From the NCBI GenBank assembly GCA_905183005.1, contig CAJJDO010000008.1, positions 891,978-955,977 of the forward strand: a stretch of DNA of 64,000 nucleotides, read 5' to 3'. This stretch comes from Paramecium pentaurelia. Taxonomy: Eukaryota > Ciliophora > Oligohymenophorea > Peniculida > Parameciidae. Position 1 is the first letter of the stretch. Every line of letters starts with the position of its first letter. The translations under genes and the position numbers were made by a program. Below the pieces are notes generated by a model, which saw only the letters and a program-made list of their open reading frames with translations, was not told the DNA's origin and ran no database searches. Of this stretch, positions 24,314 through 36,620 are shown piece by piece.

Positions 24314-24891
24314 ATGAATTGGAAACAAGTTTATGCTTTCTCCGAACATAGAACTAAAAGAAGTATATTGTATTATTCTATTTAGTATTATCTGGAAATG
24401 CAAAGTTTAAAGAACATAAATCTAATATTCATAGTCCAAGAAGTAATTCTTTCTTTAACATTATAGATAGTCAACATTCTCATAAGGATACCATGGTTGG
24501 ACTTTAGAGGATTTCAAAAGAGATTGTAGAAAGTCTAACAAAAGCTTTAACTCCAAATTGTAGAGTTCGTTAGAATTCTCCAAAGCCATTACTCTAAGAG
24601 TAGGAACAGAAATAAATACTAAAACCCAACAAAGAACCTGAAATTATGAGATAACCTTTGGAATAATTAGAAAATGTAAAGCCAAATAAAGAAATAGAAA
24701 ATGTAGAGTACATTAACTTTACAAAATTTGCTGTAAAATATTCAATCAAATATTTTAGAGAAAGATATCTTAATAACCAATTAAAGAAATCAAAATTTAA
24801 AAAAATGAGTAAAAAATAACAAGATAGAGATCTTAGGATTTCCATTCAAAATAAGAAGAATGGTTAAGAAAAAAGAATGAAAAAGTATTGA
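24314..24891 (+). CDS. Unknown basic protein
   Basis: Product of 184 residues with one 23-nt intron (24363-24385). It starts MNWKQVYAFSEHRTKR, has a Ser/His-rich middle (NIHSPRSNSFFNII) and a lysine-rich C-terminus (LKKSKFKKMSKKQQDRD). No recognisable domain. It follows the zinc-finger gene by 78 bp on the same strand, but no functional link is visible. Confidence 0.65.
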
Positions 24892-25122
24892 AATAAAGAA
24901 TGGAATAATAATGTTTATAATAAAGGAAGGAAAATCGACTCAGCTTTCTAGAAAAATCCTAGACGGATAGATTTTAATGATTATATATTATTTTACCTTA
25001 CTTCACTATTATTTCTAATTATTATCAATTATTTATTTTAAATTTAAAGAAAAATATGAACAGATATCTGTAAGATCATGTATTGTGTATTTAATGTACT
25101 AAAACATACAAACATATATGTA

Positions 25123-25474
25123 TCATTTTTTGATTTATTTGACAATTTTCACTTCTTCAACCAAAAATGCTCTAATTATTCTGTTTTTTAAAGCACCAGC
25201 ACTTAAAACACCACCATATGGTCTTGAAACTGTTCTTTGTCTTCTTGAAAGTTGCTTAAGCTTAGTTGGTCTAATTCTTTTAAGCCCATTAAGAACCACA
25301 TTCAAATTTGAGTCAGCACAGGTTGAGGCACTTGTCTTTTTATTTGGATATTGGACAACAACATTACCGCCTATATGATACTCATATCAATATACCTGGT
25401 GTCTTAACCTTTCTAATTTTATTAGATCTTGTGTTGTATGATGTTCTTCTTCTATATGTCACTCTAACACCCAT
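25123..25474 (-). CDS. RPL34: 60S ribosomal protein eL34
   Basis: Cytosolic large-subunit protein of 108 residues, normal for the family. One 25-nt intron (25371-25395) splits codon 26. The N-terminus VTYRRRTSYNTRSNKIR and the middle LKRIRPTKLKQLSRRQ followed by VSRPYGG are diagnostic for eL34. ATG 25474 (MGVRV) is used, where other eukaryotes begin MVQR. Very basic, as expected. It makes heavier use of GC-containing codons (AGA, GGT, GTT) than its neighbours, fitting high expression. Confidence 0.97.
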
Positions 25475-25588
25475 AATTTAATATCTTTTATTTAATTATA
25501 TGAATTTATTGTCTGAAAAAATTTATGTATTATTAATAGCTTATTAATATATTTGATTTGAAGTATTATTAACAAGAAGCTTAAACTT

Positions 25589-25845
25589 ATGAGTTTCTTA
25601 CAATCACTAATAGAACAATATAAATGTTTTATGAACCAATATAAGTATCAATTCTATGTTATTTTTATTCAATTTAATTTAGATTTAAAAGAATTCAAAA
25701 ATGTAGCTAAAATATGAATATAGCATAATCGAAAAGAGTTATAAATAACAATGATTTAAAATTAAAATTCGAAAAATAGTGTAAAGAAACTTTAATATTC
25801 ATATAAAAAAAAGTCTTAACTCTCTTAAAGTTTGAAGAGTAATGA
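25589..25845 (+). CDS. Possible small gene
   Basis: ATG 25589 begins MSFLQSLIEQYKCFMNQ. With a 38-nt intron (25640-25677) the product is 72 residues, basic and helical. A canonical 25-nt intron in the same place (25653-25677, GTT start) instead gives a shorter protein ending near 25750. Both readings look protein-like; neither has a known domain. Low support. Confidence 0.25.
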
Positions 25846-26335
25846 AAACTTTAGTACAGCATTCTATTTCATAATGAAAAATAGGTTATGTATAATGAAA
25901 CTAAAACAAAAATATAATATCATAAAATATTTACTTTATGTAACTCTATAATGCTACAAAAATAGATTAGAAATTAAATCTATTAATACTATTTAATCCT
26001 CAAGTCTCTCATGTAATTATTTTAATATATTAAATTTATTTATCTCTAATAGTTCTTAATTATAGTTGAAATAAGATATTTTTCCAAATTTCAATCAGAT
26101 ATAGAATCTCACTTGTATTATTTGTATAATTTATGGTTTTAGATTTATTGATCTTATTTTATAGGCTTCTTATTTAATTATTTTAAGACAATATCATTAG
26201 TAAATGTTTTAGTTAACAAAATATAATGTATCCATTATATTTTAATAGATTTTTTTCCATTAGAAATCAAAATCAACAAACTTCTAAATTGTATTTTATT
26301 TTTTTCTAAATTAAATAATAAAAATAAGTTTATTG
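25846..26335. other. Spacer
   Basis: About 490 bp of AT-rich sequence upstream of CFAP36, with no gene or RNA that I can support. Confidence 0.5.
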
Positions 26336-27836
26336 ATGGGTCCTAAGTCTTCCAAAGATAAACCATAAGAACCTTAAAAATAGCCACCTAAACCAGCTTA
26401 AATAAAATCATAAAATGTTAAAAAGAAGCCAAGTTAAGTTGATGAAGATGTAATCCACATATTTTTTAATGTTAGATATGGATGTATGATTTGATTTTGT
26501 AATATTTGGCTTCACCCATATGGAGAAACCCAATATCTGATTTTTTGGATGAAAACTGCATAATTTTTGATGATGAAGAAGAGAACAAGATCGTATATTA
26601 AGAAATACATAAGGTGAGAATTATATTTAAATCTAGAAATTTAAAAGTATGATAGAAGCTATGATTGAATAATTAATGGTTGACATAGGTGTTGAAGATG
26701 AAGAACAATTAAGGAAGGTTATTGAAATTGGATTGAAAAATAAAAAACATAAAAAGTACTTTGAGCAATTGCTGATTGTTGAAAATTTCTTAGTCTTTAA
26801 GAAGTTGATGTTGAAAAGAAACAAGGAATTAGAATATGAAGCCTTAAAAGAATTATAAAAAATAGATGTAAAGATATATCTTACAGAAGGGCGGAAAAAA
26901 TCCTGAAATGGAAATGAAAGTTAAATAGGCTGAACTTGAAAAAGAAAGAATGGAAATTGAACATGCTGTTGCAATGTCTATTGCTGTTGAAAATGAAAAA
27001 GCTAAAATTTAAATTTAAGAAGAAGAAGAATTTATTGAAGCAATTAGATAAAGTTAAATATCATATTAAAGATAGTGTATCTATATTCTAATATCATATT
27101 TAGAAGAGGAAATTTTATTAAGTCAAGTTTAATAGTAACCAGCAGTTGTTAATCACTAAGCACCTATTTAAAATCAATAAATTTAGCCTTAACCTGATTA
27201 AAAACCAGAATCAGTTTTGATTTTTGAAGATGATGTTCCAAAAGAAAAAGAATAGGCACCATAACAATAGCAATAAGTAAAATAAAAAGAGAAGACTGAA
27301 CCTTCATAAATTAAATAAAAAGAGCCTCTTCCATAGATAGTATAATAAAAAGTTGAGGTTATGTCTTTAGCTTAAGAAAGAGAAGCCTTGTTAGCTTAAG
27401 GAAATCAATTAAAAGAAAATTTAAAAGAAATTGTAAAATATATTATTCTTAAAATTAGGAAGAAACATTTAAACAAAATATTAAAAATTAATAAGATTAA
27501 GAAACTTTAGAATAAAGAAAATAAAGATTATAATAATAAAGAGAATTAATTAAGTAAAAAAAGATTAAAGAGAGATAAGATGAATTAAAGAAATACTAAG
27601 AGGTATGTAAACTAATATATAAATTAGGGAGAACAATAAGAATAAAAACCTGAATAATAGGAAAAAGGTCCTTTAGTTGTGGATATGGTAAATAAATTGA
27701 TAATAAATATATTTAGACTGAATTTATAGCAGACCAAAAGAGATCATAAGAATTAGAGTTGAAGAAATAAGAATTAAAAAAGAGAGCAGAATTATTAAAG
27801 AAAATAAAATAGGATGCATTACAAGAGTAAGGATGA
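26336..27836 (+). CDS. CFAP36: CFAP36 (BART-domain ciliary protein, CCDC104 family)
   Basis: Ciliary protein whose BART domain binds the GTPase ARL3. Spliced product 441 residues; introns 26450-26475, 26614-26636, 26868-26886 (19 nt), 27077-27103, 27433-27458, 27603-27627 and 27688-27716. After a Pro/Lys/Gln leader, residues 35-150 match the CFAP36 BART domain: YLASPIWRNPISDFLDEN, then CIIFDDEEENKIVYQEIH and the helices VIEIGLKNKKHKKYFEQL. Next come two ubiquitin-interacting-like helices (EHAVAMSIAVE, EEFIEAIRQSQ). The C-terminal half is Gln/Pro linker and coiled coil ending KKQELKKRAELLKKIKQ, as in the vertebrate protein. Confidence 0.92.
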
Positions 27837-28402
27837 AATAATAATTATATAATATTATGTAATATTATTCATTTATTCTTTTCAATCCTTTAGTATAACG
27901 GAGTATAAGATACATTATTAATTTAGCTAGTTTAATGTTTTTGTTTTAATATAAAAACTTAGAATATTTTTGAATCATTTATTATGTGATTTTAAATTTA
28001 TGATAACTTTTATGTTATATTCATGGGGAAAAAACTCTTAATTTCTATATTAGAATTGAACATAACAATTATTTGATAATAAAGTAAGAATATAGTTGTA
28101 TTAATTTTTAATTTCAATTTTATTTTTAAATGTTATCTTCTAAATCAGAATTAAAAATGTGATTACTCTTTTTAAAATAAAGATTTTAATTAAAGTATAT
28201 TGATGATTGTAATATCAATTAAAAAGTCTTGAAAAATATATAATTCTATATTATTATTCCTAATTAAATTTGATTATTATTTAAAATAGAGATAATTTTA
28301 TTTTACATTTCAATTAATTAATAACAATGTTTAATTTTAATATTAAAGAATAATATTGTATAATTATTTATATATTCCATTATCTTTTGATAAAAATAAC
28401 AT
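27837..28402. other. Spacer between convergent genes
   Basis: About 565 bp between two gene 3' ends; AT-rich, nothing recognisable. Confidence 0.5.
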
Positions 28403-29619
28403 TCAATGAAGATAATGCTCGTATCTTTAAACATTTCTTCTTAGAATTTACTCCAATGGACCCATCATTCTTGTAAATGATTTAAAATCACAATAATATA
28501 AAGTACAATCTGTCTATAAATATTAATTTATGTAGAATTACTATTGCTATAATAGATGCCTATCTAGGAGTGTTTTTTAATAATGCTAATTCTCCAAAAT
28601 AATCTCCTGATTTGTAGGCATAAACTTTTTCTAATTAACCATCTTTATAAGCTTCCAATTCTCCTTCAGCAATTAAATAAATTGTATCTCCTTACTCTCC
28701 CTATTAAATTATAATAATATTATAACTTATTTAATAACTTTGTCTCCTCTATAATATTTAACTTCTCTCAAAACATCACAAAACTATAATCTCTCATAAG
28801 TATCCATAGACTATAAAATTTCAATTTTATTTAAAATTTATTCCATCTATTCTCTCTTTCTAATAGCTGCATCTTTCACAATATTATTAAAGGTTGCTCT
28901 ATCTAAAGCAAAAGCTACTACAGGTTATATTGCTTTAATAGTTGCAGCACGAGGTACATTATACAACAAAGCAAGTTCACCAAAAGATTCTCCAGGTAAA
29001 TACTTTTTTAAGAATTTTTCTTGAGATTGATTTGGAAATTTCTTTGTACATTCTAATTCTCCCTCATCAATTACATATAATTCATTTCCATCATCTCCTT
29101 AACGAATAACGTAATCTCCAGGCCTAAAAAATTGTGAAAAATTCATATAATTACTAAAACTTTTTCTCTTCCATTGCATCTATAACAGTTTATAGATTTT
29201 ATTCATCTAATGCTTAAAATAGAAATGAATTTAAAATCTTTTTTCTTATTCTATCAATTTAATCTTTATTTTTTTCAATAACCCTTGGTTTAAAATCCTC
29301 TTTTTTATTAAATTATCCATAAACTTCAGCTGAAACTCCTGTTCTATTTGTTTTTTTTGATTCTTTCTAAATAGGTTAAACTTCATCCTCATCATCTTCT
29401 TCTTCATCACTTTGATAATGTTATTCTTCTGAGGTTTTTACTTTAGTATTTGTCAATTCTTAAAATCATATATTTCTTACATAATTATTAAAGCCAATTT
29501 ATACACCAACTCACAATATCCTCTGGTCTAGCAAGCAACAATTAGGCTAATAGTTAATCAAATATTGGCTTAACATTCTTATTCATATATTCCTATATTG
29601 TTTCTTTCAATTAATTCAT
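28403..29619 (-). CDS. cAMP-dependent protein kinase regulatory subunit
   Basis: Regulatory subunit that holds the PKA catalytic subunit inactive until cyclic nucleotide binds; in ciliates it helps control beating. Spliced length 369 residues. Introns: 29459-29480, 29124-29154 (31 nt), 28701-28726 (GTT start) and 28514-28541. Residues 1-45 are a dimerisation/docking domain (NKNVKPIFDQLLAQLLLARP). An acidic linker leads to a pseudosubstrate site NRTGVSAEVYG with Gly at the phospho-acceptor position, as in RI-type subunits. Two cyclic-nucleotide pockets follow: GESFGELALLYNVPRAATI and GDYFGELALLKNTPRQASI, both with the essential Glu and Arg. Confidence 0.95.
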
Positions 29620-29865
29620 ATATAAATATTAAGATTAATATATTATTTGTATTTGTTTCTAAATATATATGAAAGATTAAAAATAATATTATTCAATCTT
29701 AAAAAAGTATATATAAATCATAAATCTAAAAGCATTACTTATACTTTTAACAACATCATAATAATTTAAGAGATATAAAAATATTAAAAAAAATATAATT
29801 ATAAATAAAAACAATATATTTCAATAAATATATTACATATATATTTAATAATTCAATTATAAAAT

Positions 29866-30403
29866 TCATCTTTTTTTGTTTTATTGTTATTTCCATTTAT
29901 GCCTTTAATTTTCATAATATTCAGTTTAATCTTTATTTGCAAAAGTGTCAACTTCAATTTCTGATTTTAATTCAGGATTCTCCTCGACACTTTGCTTTTC
30001 AAACTCTCTTTCATCAACTATTTTCTATTTCATTAATTCATAAAATTACTTAATCTGATAAATCAAATTCTGGATGCACTAATTTTACTTTGGATATTAA
30101 AACAGGAATATTGTTTAATAATGCATAATGCACTACTTCACAAGCATCTTATAGCTTTGGAGATATGTTATGTCCCAATTATGCCTCTGTAATTACTTAT
30201 CTAATTCTCAACATCAAAAAATCTCTTTATTTCCCTTAAATTATGATTCTATTCAATTGTTCGATTTTATCAACTATGTGAGGATTATTTGCATTCTACT
30301 TCTAAGTATTAGTCCCACTAACTTTTTTAAAGAATTATCCAGCCTGAGTTAAATTAGGTTCCTATTTAAGTTAACCCATTAATTTTTACAAAAATCCTTT
30401 CAT
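29866..30403 (-). CDS. Unknown helical protein
   Basis: Product of 170 residues with one intron (30025-30049). The N-terminal 120 residues are helical and well-composed: MKGFLQKLMGQLKQEPN, FKKVSGTN, then a clearly conserved-looking stretch ISPKLQDACEVVHYALL and NIPVLISKV. The C-terminal 50 residues are charged and end in a basic tail (RHKWKQQQNKKR). I cannot place it in a family. It lies 246 bp upstream of the PKA-R gene on the same strand. Confidence 0.65.
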
Positions 30404-30450
30404 TTGATATTTAATTGAAATTTAATATTTATTTAATAGAAAATCATAAC

Positions 30451-32012
30451 ATGAATGCATATGAACTTTTCACTAAAAAAATTAATAATTAAGAACAGAA
30501 AGAATGTTTATAATTACTACTTTATACTTAGTAAGGAAATTGGCAATTTGCTTAATTGCTACATACATTAATTAATTATTATTCTAAAGATAGTAATATA
30601 GATCTTTCAAAAATATTAATCAAAAAAGATATCAATAATAATATTCAATTATGCAATACCTATTAATATGAAAAAAGAAAGAGTCCAAAAAAAGAAAAAG
30701 TAATTAAATTTATGAAGTATTTATTTCAAAATCATTACAAATCTTAATATATAATAGATGCAGAATAAGATTGGAATATATTTTAAAAATGGATTGCTGC
30801 ATTTGAAAAAATATGGTTTCCTAAGAAATCTGTTATACATAAAGTAATTAATAAAATTGGATCAATTAATTATCCTCAATTACTATTGCTTCCTAATCAG
30901 AATATGTATTTATTATTACAATATTTAGAATTCATTCAAAATCTAATAATCAAAATTCTTTGATTTTATAGAATTCGTTTCACTTAAATTTTAATGGAAT
31001 TGAATACTTAAATAACCAATTCTGGAATGAATTTTTTAAAGAAAAAGGCTAATAAGATTCATATAATGAAATATATATCTCCTGGAATAAATTTATTGGT
31101 TTAATAGATCCCATACATCTGATACCTATAGGAGAAGGTAAACTATATAATTAAGAAAAGTAATCATATTTTGGTTGTGACTAATTTTTTTACACAATTC
31201 CAAATGGTAAATTTACACATTTATAATTTAACAATTAAGATATTAAACGAAATAAAGGAGATGGATCAGATTTTAGAAAAAATAATTCTATTTCTTTTTC
31301 AGATGAATTCAATATTACTCCTAATTTATCAAAGTCTCTATTTGATGGTGGATGGTTGAATTAGATTTTAGTAGATTATTTAATTAAAAAATATAATATG
31401 GAATAAAAATTGATTAATTAAAGGTTAGCCAAATACTAAATTATTGTAATGGATACAAGATAAGCTTAAGATATTTTTTCTAGTCAAATCACCAAAAATG
31501 AGGAAATTAATTTGGAATATGCTTAATAATTTTGGAATGATCAAAATTTTGAGGTAAATAAAAGTATGAGATTAATAATCTTGATAAATGTTGACAGATG
31601 TCATTTTATTTGCATTTGCATTGAAGAAGATGTTATATATATCCTAAATTCAATGAATTCTACTTGGAGTGATAATATTGTAGGCCAATAAGTTAATAAA
31701 TTTTATTAATTACTCAAAACAAAAAAAAGTTAAATTAAGATCTAATCTTAAGATTAAGTAAGCTCATATTAATAGCAAGTAAAAATATAAATATTAAATG
31801 TGCCTCAATAAAGAAATGGTTATGATTGTTCAATTTATACTTTATTCAATTCAATGTAATTGATTAAACATTCTCATACTAAAATTACAGATATTGATTT
31901 TCAAGTATCACCATTACAAATATCTGAATTAAGATTTCAGTTTTTCCAAGATTTAATTAATAATAATGCATTTTTATCAAATTAAAAAGTCTGGTATCCT
32001 ATTAGTAGATGA
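30451..32012 (+). CDS. Ulp1/SENP-type cysteine protease (C48) homologue
   Basis: Product of 512 residues with one intron (30906-30928). The C-terminal 250 residues match Ulp1/SENP proteases that cleave SUMO or NEDD8. The catalytic His is in DRCHFICICIEED, the oxyanion Gln and Cys in VPQQRNGYDCSIYTLFNS. The position that is normally Asp, in the strand after His (typically YYDS), reads YILNSMNS, so Asp is replaced by Asn. An earlier WLNQILVDYLIKKY matches the family's W-L-N-D-x-x-I-x-x-Y region. The N-terminal half has no known domain. Activity may be reduced or unusual because of the Asn. Confidence 0.85.
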
Positions 32013-32124
32013 TTAATTATAATATTTAGATTCATGTCAAGAAAATAGTTTTAAATAAATAACAATATCATATATATCATTATTAGTTAAAAAGTATTGA
32101 AAAATTAAATAATTAAACTTCATT

Positions 32125-33627
32125 TCAAAATAGTATATTAGTAATAAACATTTAATCTGGGTCAGCTGTGGCCTATAAACATTCACCATAATTCAATAAA
32201 TCTCTATTTGGACTTAAATGAGAAATTCTCACATGATCCTTAAGAGGAACTCTACTATGATTCATTCTTGCAGCACGATATCTTTCTTCTATTATTTCTG
32301 TAAAATTTGGTTGACTTGTTAATCTTTCATTTATCATTTTGATTAAAGGTTATTTTAATAACTTTTTATCAATTTTAGGTTAATCCTTCCTTTATATTCT
32401 ATATGATGTAGGTGGTATCTAATAAATCAATAATATTATACAAATCCTCCCATTTTATTTTATTATTTTACTTTATTCATGTATAAAACTTCTTCTCTGT
32501 CATTTGAATTTTATAAGACTGAAATAAATAAATCTTATGGATTAATTCTTAATAGATCATTTGAATGAGAATCCTATTTAGCTTATCTTGGAGTTGAAAT
32601 TTCAAATTCAAATTAGGAAGTAATAAATAATTTTTAAAAGCTTGCTTCTGGAGTAACATGAGATAAAAATCTATGTGGTTGTTTAATTACATTCATATTT
32701 TTTAAATAGTAATTAATAACTTCTATACCACAATAATATTAGGGTGTATTATTATTTTATTAATTCTATGTTTAACTTATGAATGTAAAGGGGAGAAAAG
32801 TAGCTTTACTTACTAAATTCTAATCAATATGTTATATTCCTTTAGGAAGTTTTTTTAAATATTATCCAATATTTTAAGTAGATATCTAATAATGATTAGA
32901 ATTTTCAGGTTCTGATCTTCCCCAAATAGCTCTGCAATGATAAAATTATGCCTTTTCTAAATTAGCTTATAAATAGGCTTCTTATCCAAGTTTATCAAAG
33001 CATACAACCTCTAAATATTTATCTTTAAAATGCCAAGAATATTGTAATAACTTCTTTAATATTTTGACTGCAGTCTCATGCATTTTTAAATTATGTGCTA
33101 TATTACTTAGTTTTAATAAGACTTTTAATCTAAATGATTTCTAGACTTCTTCAACATCATTACATATATCACATAAATGCAACTAAAATAATGATTGTAA
33201 TTACTAATTATGTATAAGTTTAGATGGCTGAAGAATAATATGTAAATTTTAAATAGGTTTCTGCCACCAATATGTAAGCATTTAGTAATCCTAAAATGTT
33301 GTCTCTTACAACGTGTAAAATCATAACATCTACAATTGCATCGATTGCCTTATCAAGTTCTTTATTTTTGAATGCTGTTGAGTATTATTATTATAACTGT
33401 TACAAAATTGCAGGGAATTTACTATTTCTTCTTTAAAATAATGTTGAACTAATAGATTTATTATGATGTGCTCTACTAGTGGTTAACAAATCACTATTCA
33501 TTTAAGTTTCGGTTTCATGAGTTTTCAATGAATCAAGATTTAATTTTAGTAATTTTTTCTTAATAGATTCAGAATGAGAGACTCCTCTCTTAGGTGTATT
33601 TGGTTAATAAATTTTGTTTTATAACAT
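32125..33627 (-). CDS. TPR-like helical protein
   Basis: Product of 485 residues from ATG 33627 (MLQNKIYQPNTPKRG). Introns: 33183-33204 and 32419-32441. After a Ser/Thr/His-rich leader, residues about 95-300 are paired helices with TPR spacing: MHETAVKILKKLLQYSWHF, then LEVVCFDKLGQEAYLQANL and EKAQFYHCRAIWG. The C-terminal 150 residues are Pro/Arg-rich (RVPLKDHVRISHLSPNRDL). TPRs mediate protein-protein contacts; no specific partner can be named. The gene converges with the Ulp1-type gene, 112 bp apart. Confidence 0.72.
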
Positions 33628-33680
33628 TTATCAAATATATTAAATAAAATTCATATACATCTTTATAATAAAGAAAAAGT

Positions 33681-35024
33681 TCATTATTACAATTTAAATG
33701 AAACAACATTTAAAATAGTATTCTATAAATTTCCTAATCTAACTAAATTTTTAACTTTTCTTTATAATTAATCTCCATTATCAATAAAAGGAGTATCATA
33801 TTTTTATTTATATTATTTTTATCTTTATTTACTTTCATGATACAATTCATTGAGTCTGAATTCAGTTATACTCTTATAAGAATCTCCTTAACTTTCATGA
33901 GAAATATCATTTTCTCTAGATAATTATGGTCTTTGAACTTTTCTGGAAGTTAATTTAGTTTTTGACATTCTAGGTTAAGATCTGCAAGTTTAACTTCCAT
34001 TTTCAAAAAAATCCTTTAATACTTAAGGATTTGATTAATTAATGCTAAATTTATCTACTGCCTCTATAAATTTATTTCTGATATTTAATTTAGAAACTTC
34101 TGATTCAGATCTATACATTTTCACACTAGGTTTTTACTGATTTCTAATTTGTTCAGGCAAATCTCTATTAAAAACATGGTATTTTATTTAATCTTCAATA
34201 CTATATCACTAATAAATATACTTTTAAATATGATTATAATATTCTTAACACTATTTTTCAGGTTTTCTTTTCACTTCTGTTTATTTGAGTACTGTGTTTC
34301 TTAATTTTTAAAATAATGAAATAGGTTGAACTTATACTTTAATTTCTTATTAACTAGATTGTTATTTTTATTAATCTAAATTTCTATGTACATAATCAAA
34401 AAACCATTTCTTCTTTTAAAATACATTCATCATCCTCCATGCATCTTCATCAGTTATATCTTTTTTTAGTAATAATTCTTTTTCTTCTGCATTCAAACGT
34501 TCCCCACTTAGTTTCTCACATCTCTTTATCAATTATTCTTCTTTACCACTAGATGTACTTCTTTATGAAAATTTTCTAACTGGTACTCTGAATCTAGATT
34601 ATGATATAGGTTAAATAAGTTCCTTGGTACTGGAAGTTAATTACATTAATGTTTCTTTCCTTTATAATTTTGGTGGATTTTATGGTTTTGGATTCTATGC
34701 TATAATAACTGATTATTTTCTTTATTGTTAAAATCTTTCAACTAGACTAAATATTTGATCTGCTTAATTTTTTTTAATTGATTTATGTCTTGTTTATTAA
34801 CGTCTAGGATTATTTCTAACAGATTTATCAATATCATTATGATCCATTTGTAACATTTATTTAGCACTTATTGATCCTTTTAAGAAGAGATCAAAAATTT
34901 TGTTATTAGGCATAGTGACTATTTCTAATCCAAGAGGTGGAGGTACAAATGTTGATTTAGTTGTTGAAGTGAATTCGACAGTTTTTGGAGTTGAATTATG
35001 AGAATGAAGTTTATCAAATTTCAT
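33681..35024 (-). CDS. Unknown basic low-complexity protein
   Basis: Product of 440 residues from ATG 35024 (MKFDKLHSHNSTPKTVEF) to TGA 33681. One intron of 21 nt (34201-34221). The N-terminus carries a Pro patch (STFVPPPLGLEIVTMP). The rest is rich in Arg, Lys, Gln and Ser. A central ordered-looking segment reads LSGERLNAEEKELLLKKDI then TDEDAWRMMNVFQKKKWF, with a run of helices and aromatic residues. No known domain. It is on the same strand as the TPR-like gene, 53 bp upstream of it. Confidence 0.68.
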
Positions 35025-35350
35025 AATATAAATTAACATCAAATTATTCAATTCAATTCTAATAATAAAATCATTCTGAATGATTGTTAATTAAAATTAG
35101 ATATATATAATACTCTAATTTAATTATGGTTTTTTACAATATATAAATTATCTTCTAAGTGCATTAATTTGTTTTGAATTTTATTATATTTTTATTATAA
35201 ATATATGTATTTAATGATCGGATAATATAGATAATATTTATGCTATATGTTTTTAATTATTTATAAAATTTTGTTTTAATTCAAAATATATATCAATAGT
35301 TTTATTAAAAATACACCCACAAAATTAGATCTTTTTATAATAATAATAAA
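35025..35350. other. Spacer between divergent frames
   Basis: About 325 bp, AT-rich. No supported feature beyond presumed 5' regions. Confidence 0.45.
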
Positions 35351-35644
35351 ATGAATATATAGTTATTATAATTTATATTCTTATTTGTGAATAAATTTTC
35401 AAAAATTATAAAGTTAATTGATTATTCAAAAGAATATCTAAAATTCTTAACATTAATATCTAAATAAAACCAATACATTCAAATAGATTTGAATGTATTT
35501 AGTGAAATTTAAATCAAATAAGTATTTTCAGTAATGAAATATCTTGAAAACAATTTATAGGAAATAATACCAATTCTAAATCTTATAATCTCTCTAAATA
35601 AATTTTATTATGATTTCATAGATGATTGTTGTCTTCATATTTGA
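35351..35644 (+). CDS. Short open frame, doubtful
   Basis: Open frame of 97 codons (MNIQLLQFIFLFVNKFSK...) ending at TGA 35642. It is hydrophobic and Ile/Asn-rich and contains a perfect 28-bp palindrome (35472-35499), which argues against a coding role. Confidence 0.25.
35472..35499. repeat. Perfect 13-bp palindrome with 2-nt spacer
   Basis: AATACATTCAAAT, then AG, then its exact reverse complement. This is longer than expected by chance even in AT-rich DNA. Possible roles are a cruciform, a binding site for a dimeric protein or a transcript hairpin; the sequence alone does not say which. Confidence 0.8.
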
Positions 35645-35732
35645 TTAAATTAAGATTTTATGTATATATTTCTTATGATTTGTAATATGCAAAATAGAGT
35701 ATTGTAATATATATTAAAGTGTAAAAATAATT

Positions 35733-36566
35733 ATGTCATTATCTTAAAGAATAACAGTGACATAAAAGGGAAGGGAACTACAAGAATAACTTAGAGAACA
35801 AAACAGACAACCCTAAAAACCAGCATTAGTCAAGGAAAATTAAGGTAAAACAATTAGGAAGAATTGATAGATAGTTTAGCTCATTTTTTTGATAAAGAAC
35901 TTAAAGCATAAGATTAACTTAATAGTTATGCTTCATTAATACAAAATAGATTGAAATCTCCAGAATAAATTATAGAATTTCTTGAAACAAAATTTTAGAA
36001 ACAACCTTTATTTGTTTAAAAGGAGATGTAAAAAGTAGGATAAAGAATATTTCACTATGGAAATAGAGAGATTCATTCCTAAGCAGTTTTACCTTAATTA
36101 GATTTTAGGTAAAAGTAATATATGAAAAACAAATATGCAAATTACAGTGAAAATTTATCATCTAGATAATCAAGTACAAAAATAATTTAAAATGTTAGGA
36201 CATTAAGTTGAGGAAGGATTAACAAAAAAAGTTAATTTCATGTTATTTTAAGAAGGAAAGATAGAGAGAATGATCACTAAGTATGAAAAATTCAATGAAA
36301 AAGCTAAATTAATACCTTAATATAAGAAGGATGATAAAAAAGGAGAAGATTTTATGAAATAGTTACTTTAAAGAATGGATGCAGGCTAAGAAACAAGAGT
36401 TGAATCATTATAAGAAATAAGATAATAGCATTAAGCAGAATTAAGTTTACTTGAATATTAAAATCTATAATAGGAGAGATTAAGATAAACTATGTCAGAT
36501 TTGCATAAATCAAAATATGGAAGATATTGGAATAAATTAAAATTATCATCTAGAACAGATAAATGA
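35733..36566 (+). CDS. Unknown charged helical protein
   Basis: Product of 262 residues from ATG 35733 (MSLSQRITVTQKGRELQ). Introns: 35845-35870 (26 nt) and 36147-36165 (19 nt, GTG start), which join three readable pieces into one frame. It contains SLAHFFDKELKAQDQLNS, SPEQIIEFLETKFQKQP, and a coiled-coil C-terminus ending KYGRYWNKLKLSSRTDK. No family recognised. It converges with the minus-strand gene at 36621, with only 54 bp between stops. Confidence 0.68.
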
Positions 36567-36620
36567 TAATATTGTTTTTGTAAAATATATGACTTATAAA
36601 TTATTATGTTTATTATACTA

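Noticed and set aside
25118..25378. Plus-strand 86-codon frame
   Set aside because: Antisense shadow of the eL34 gene.
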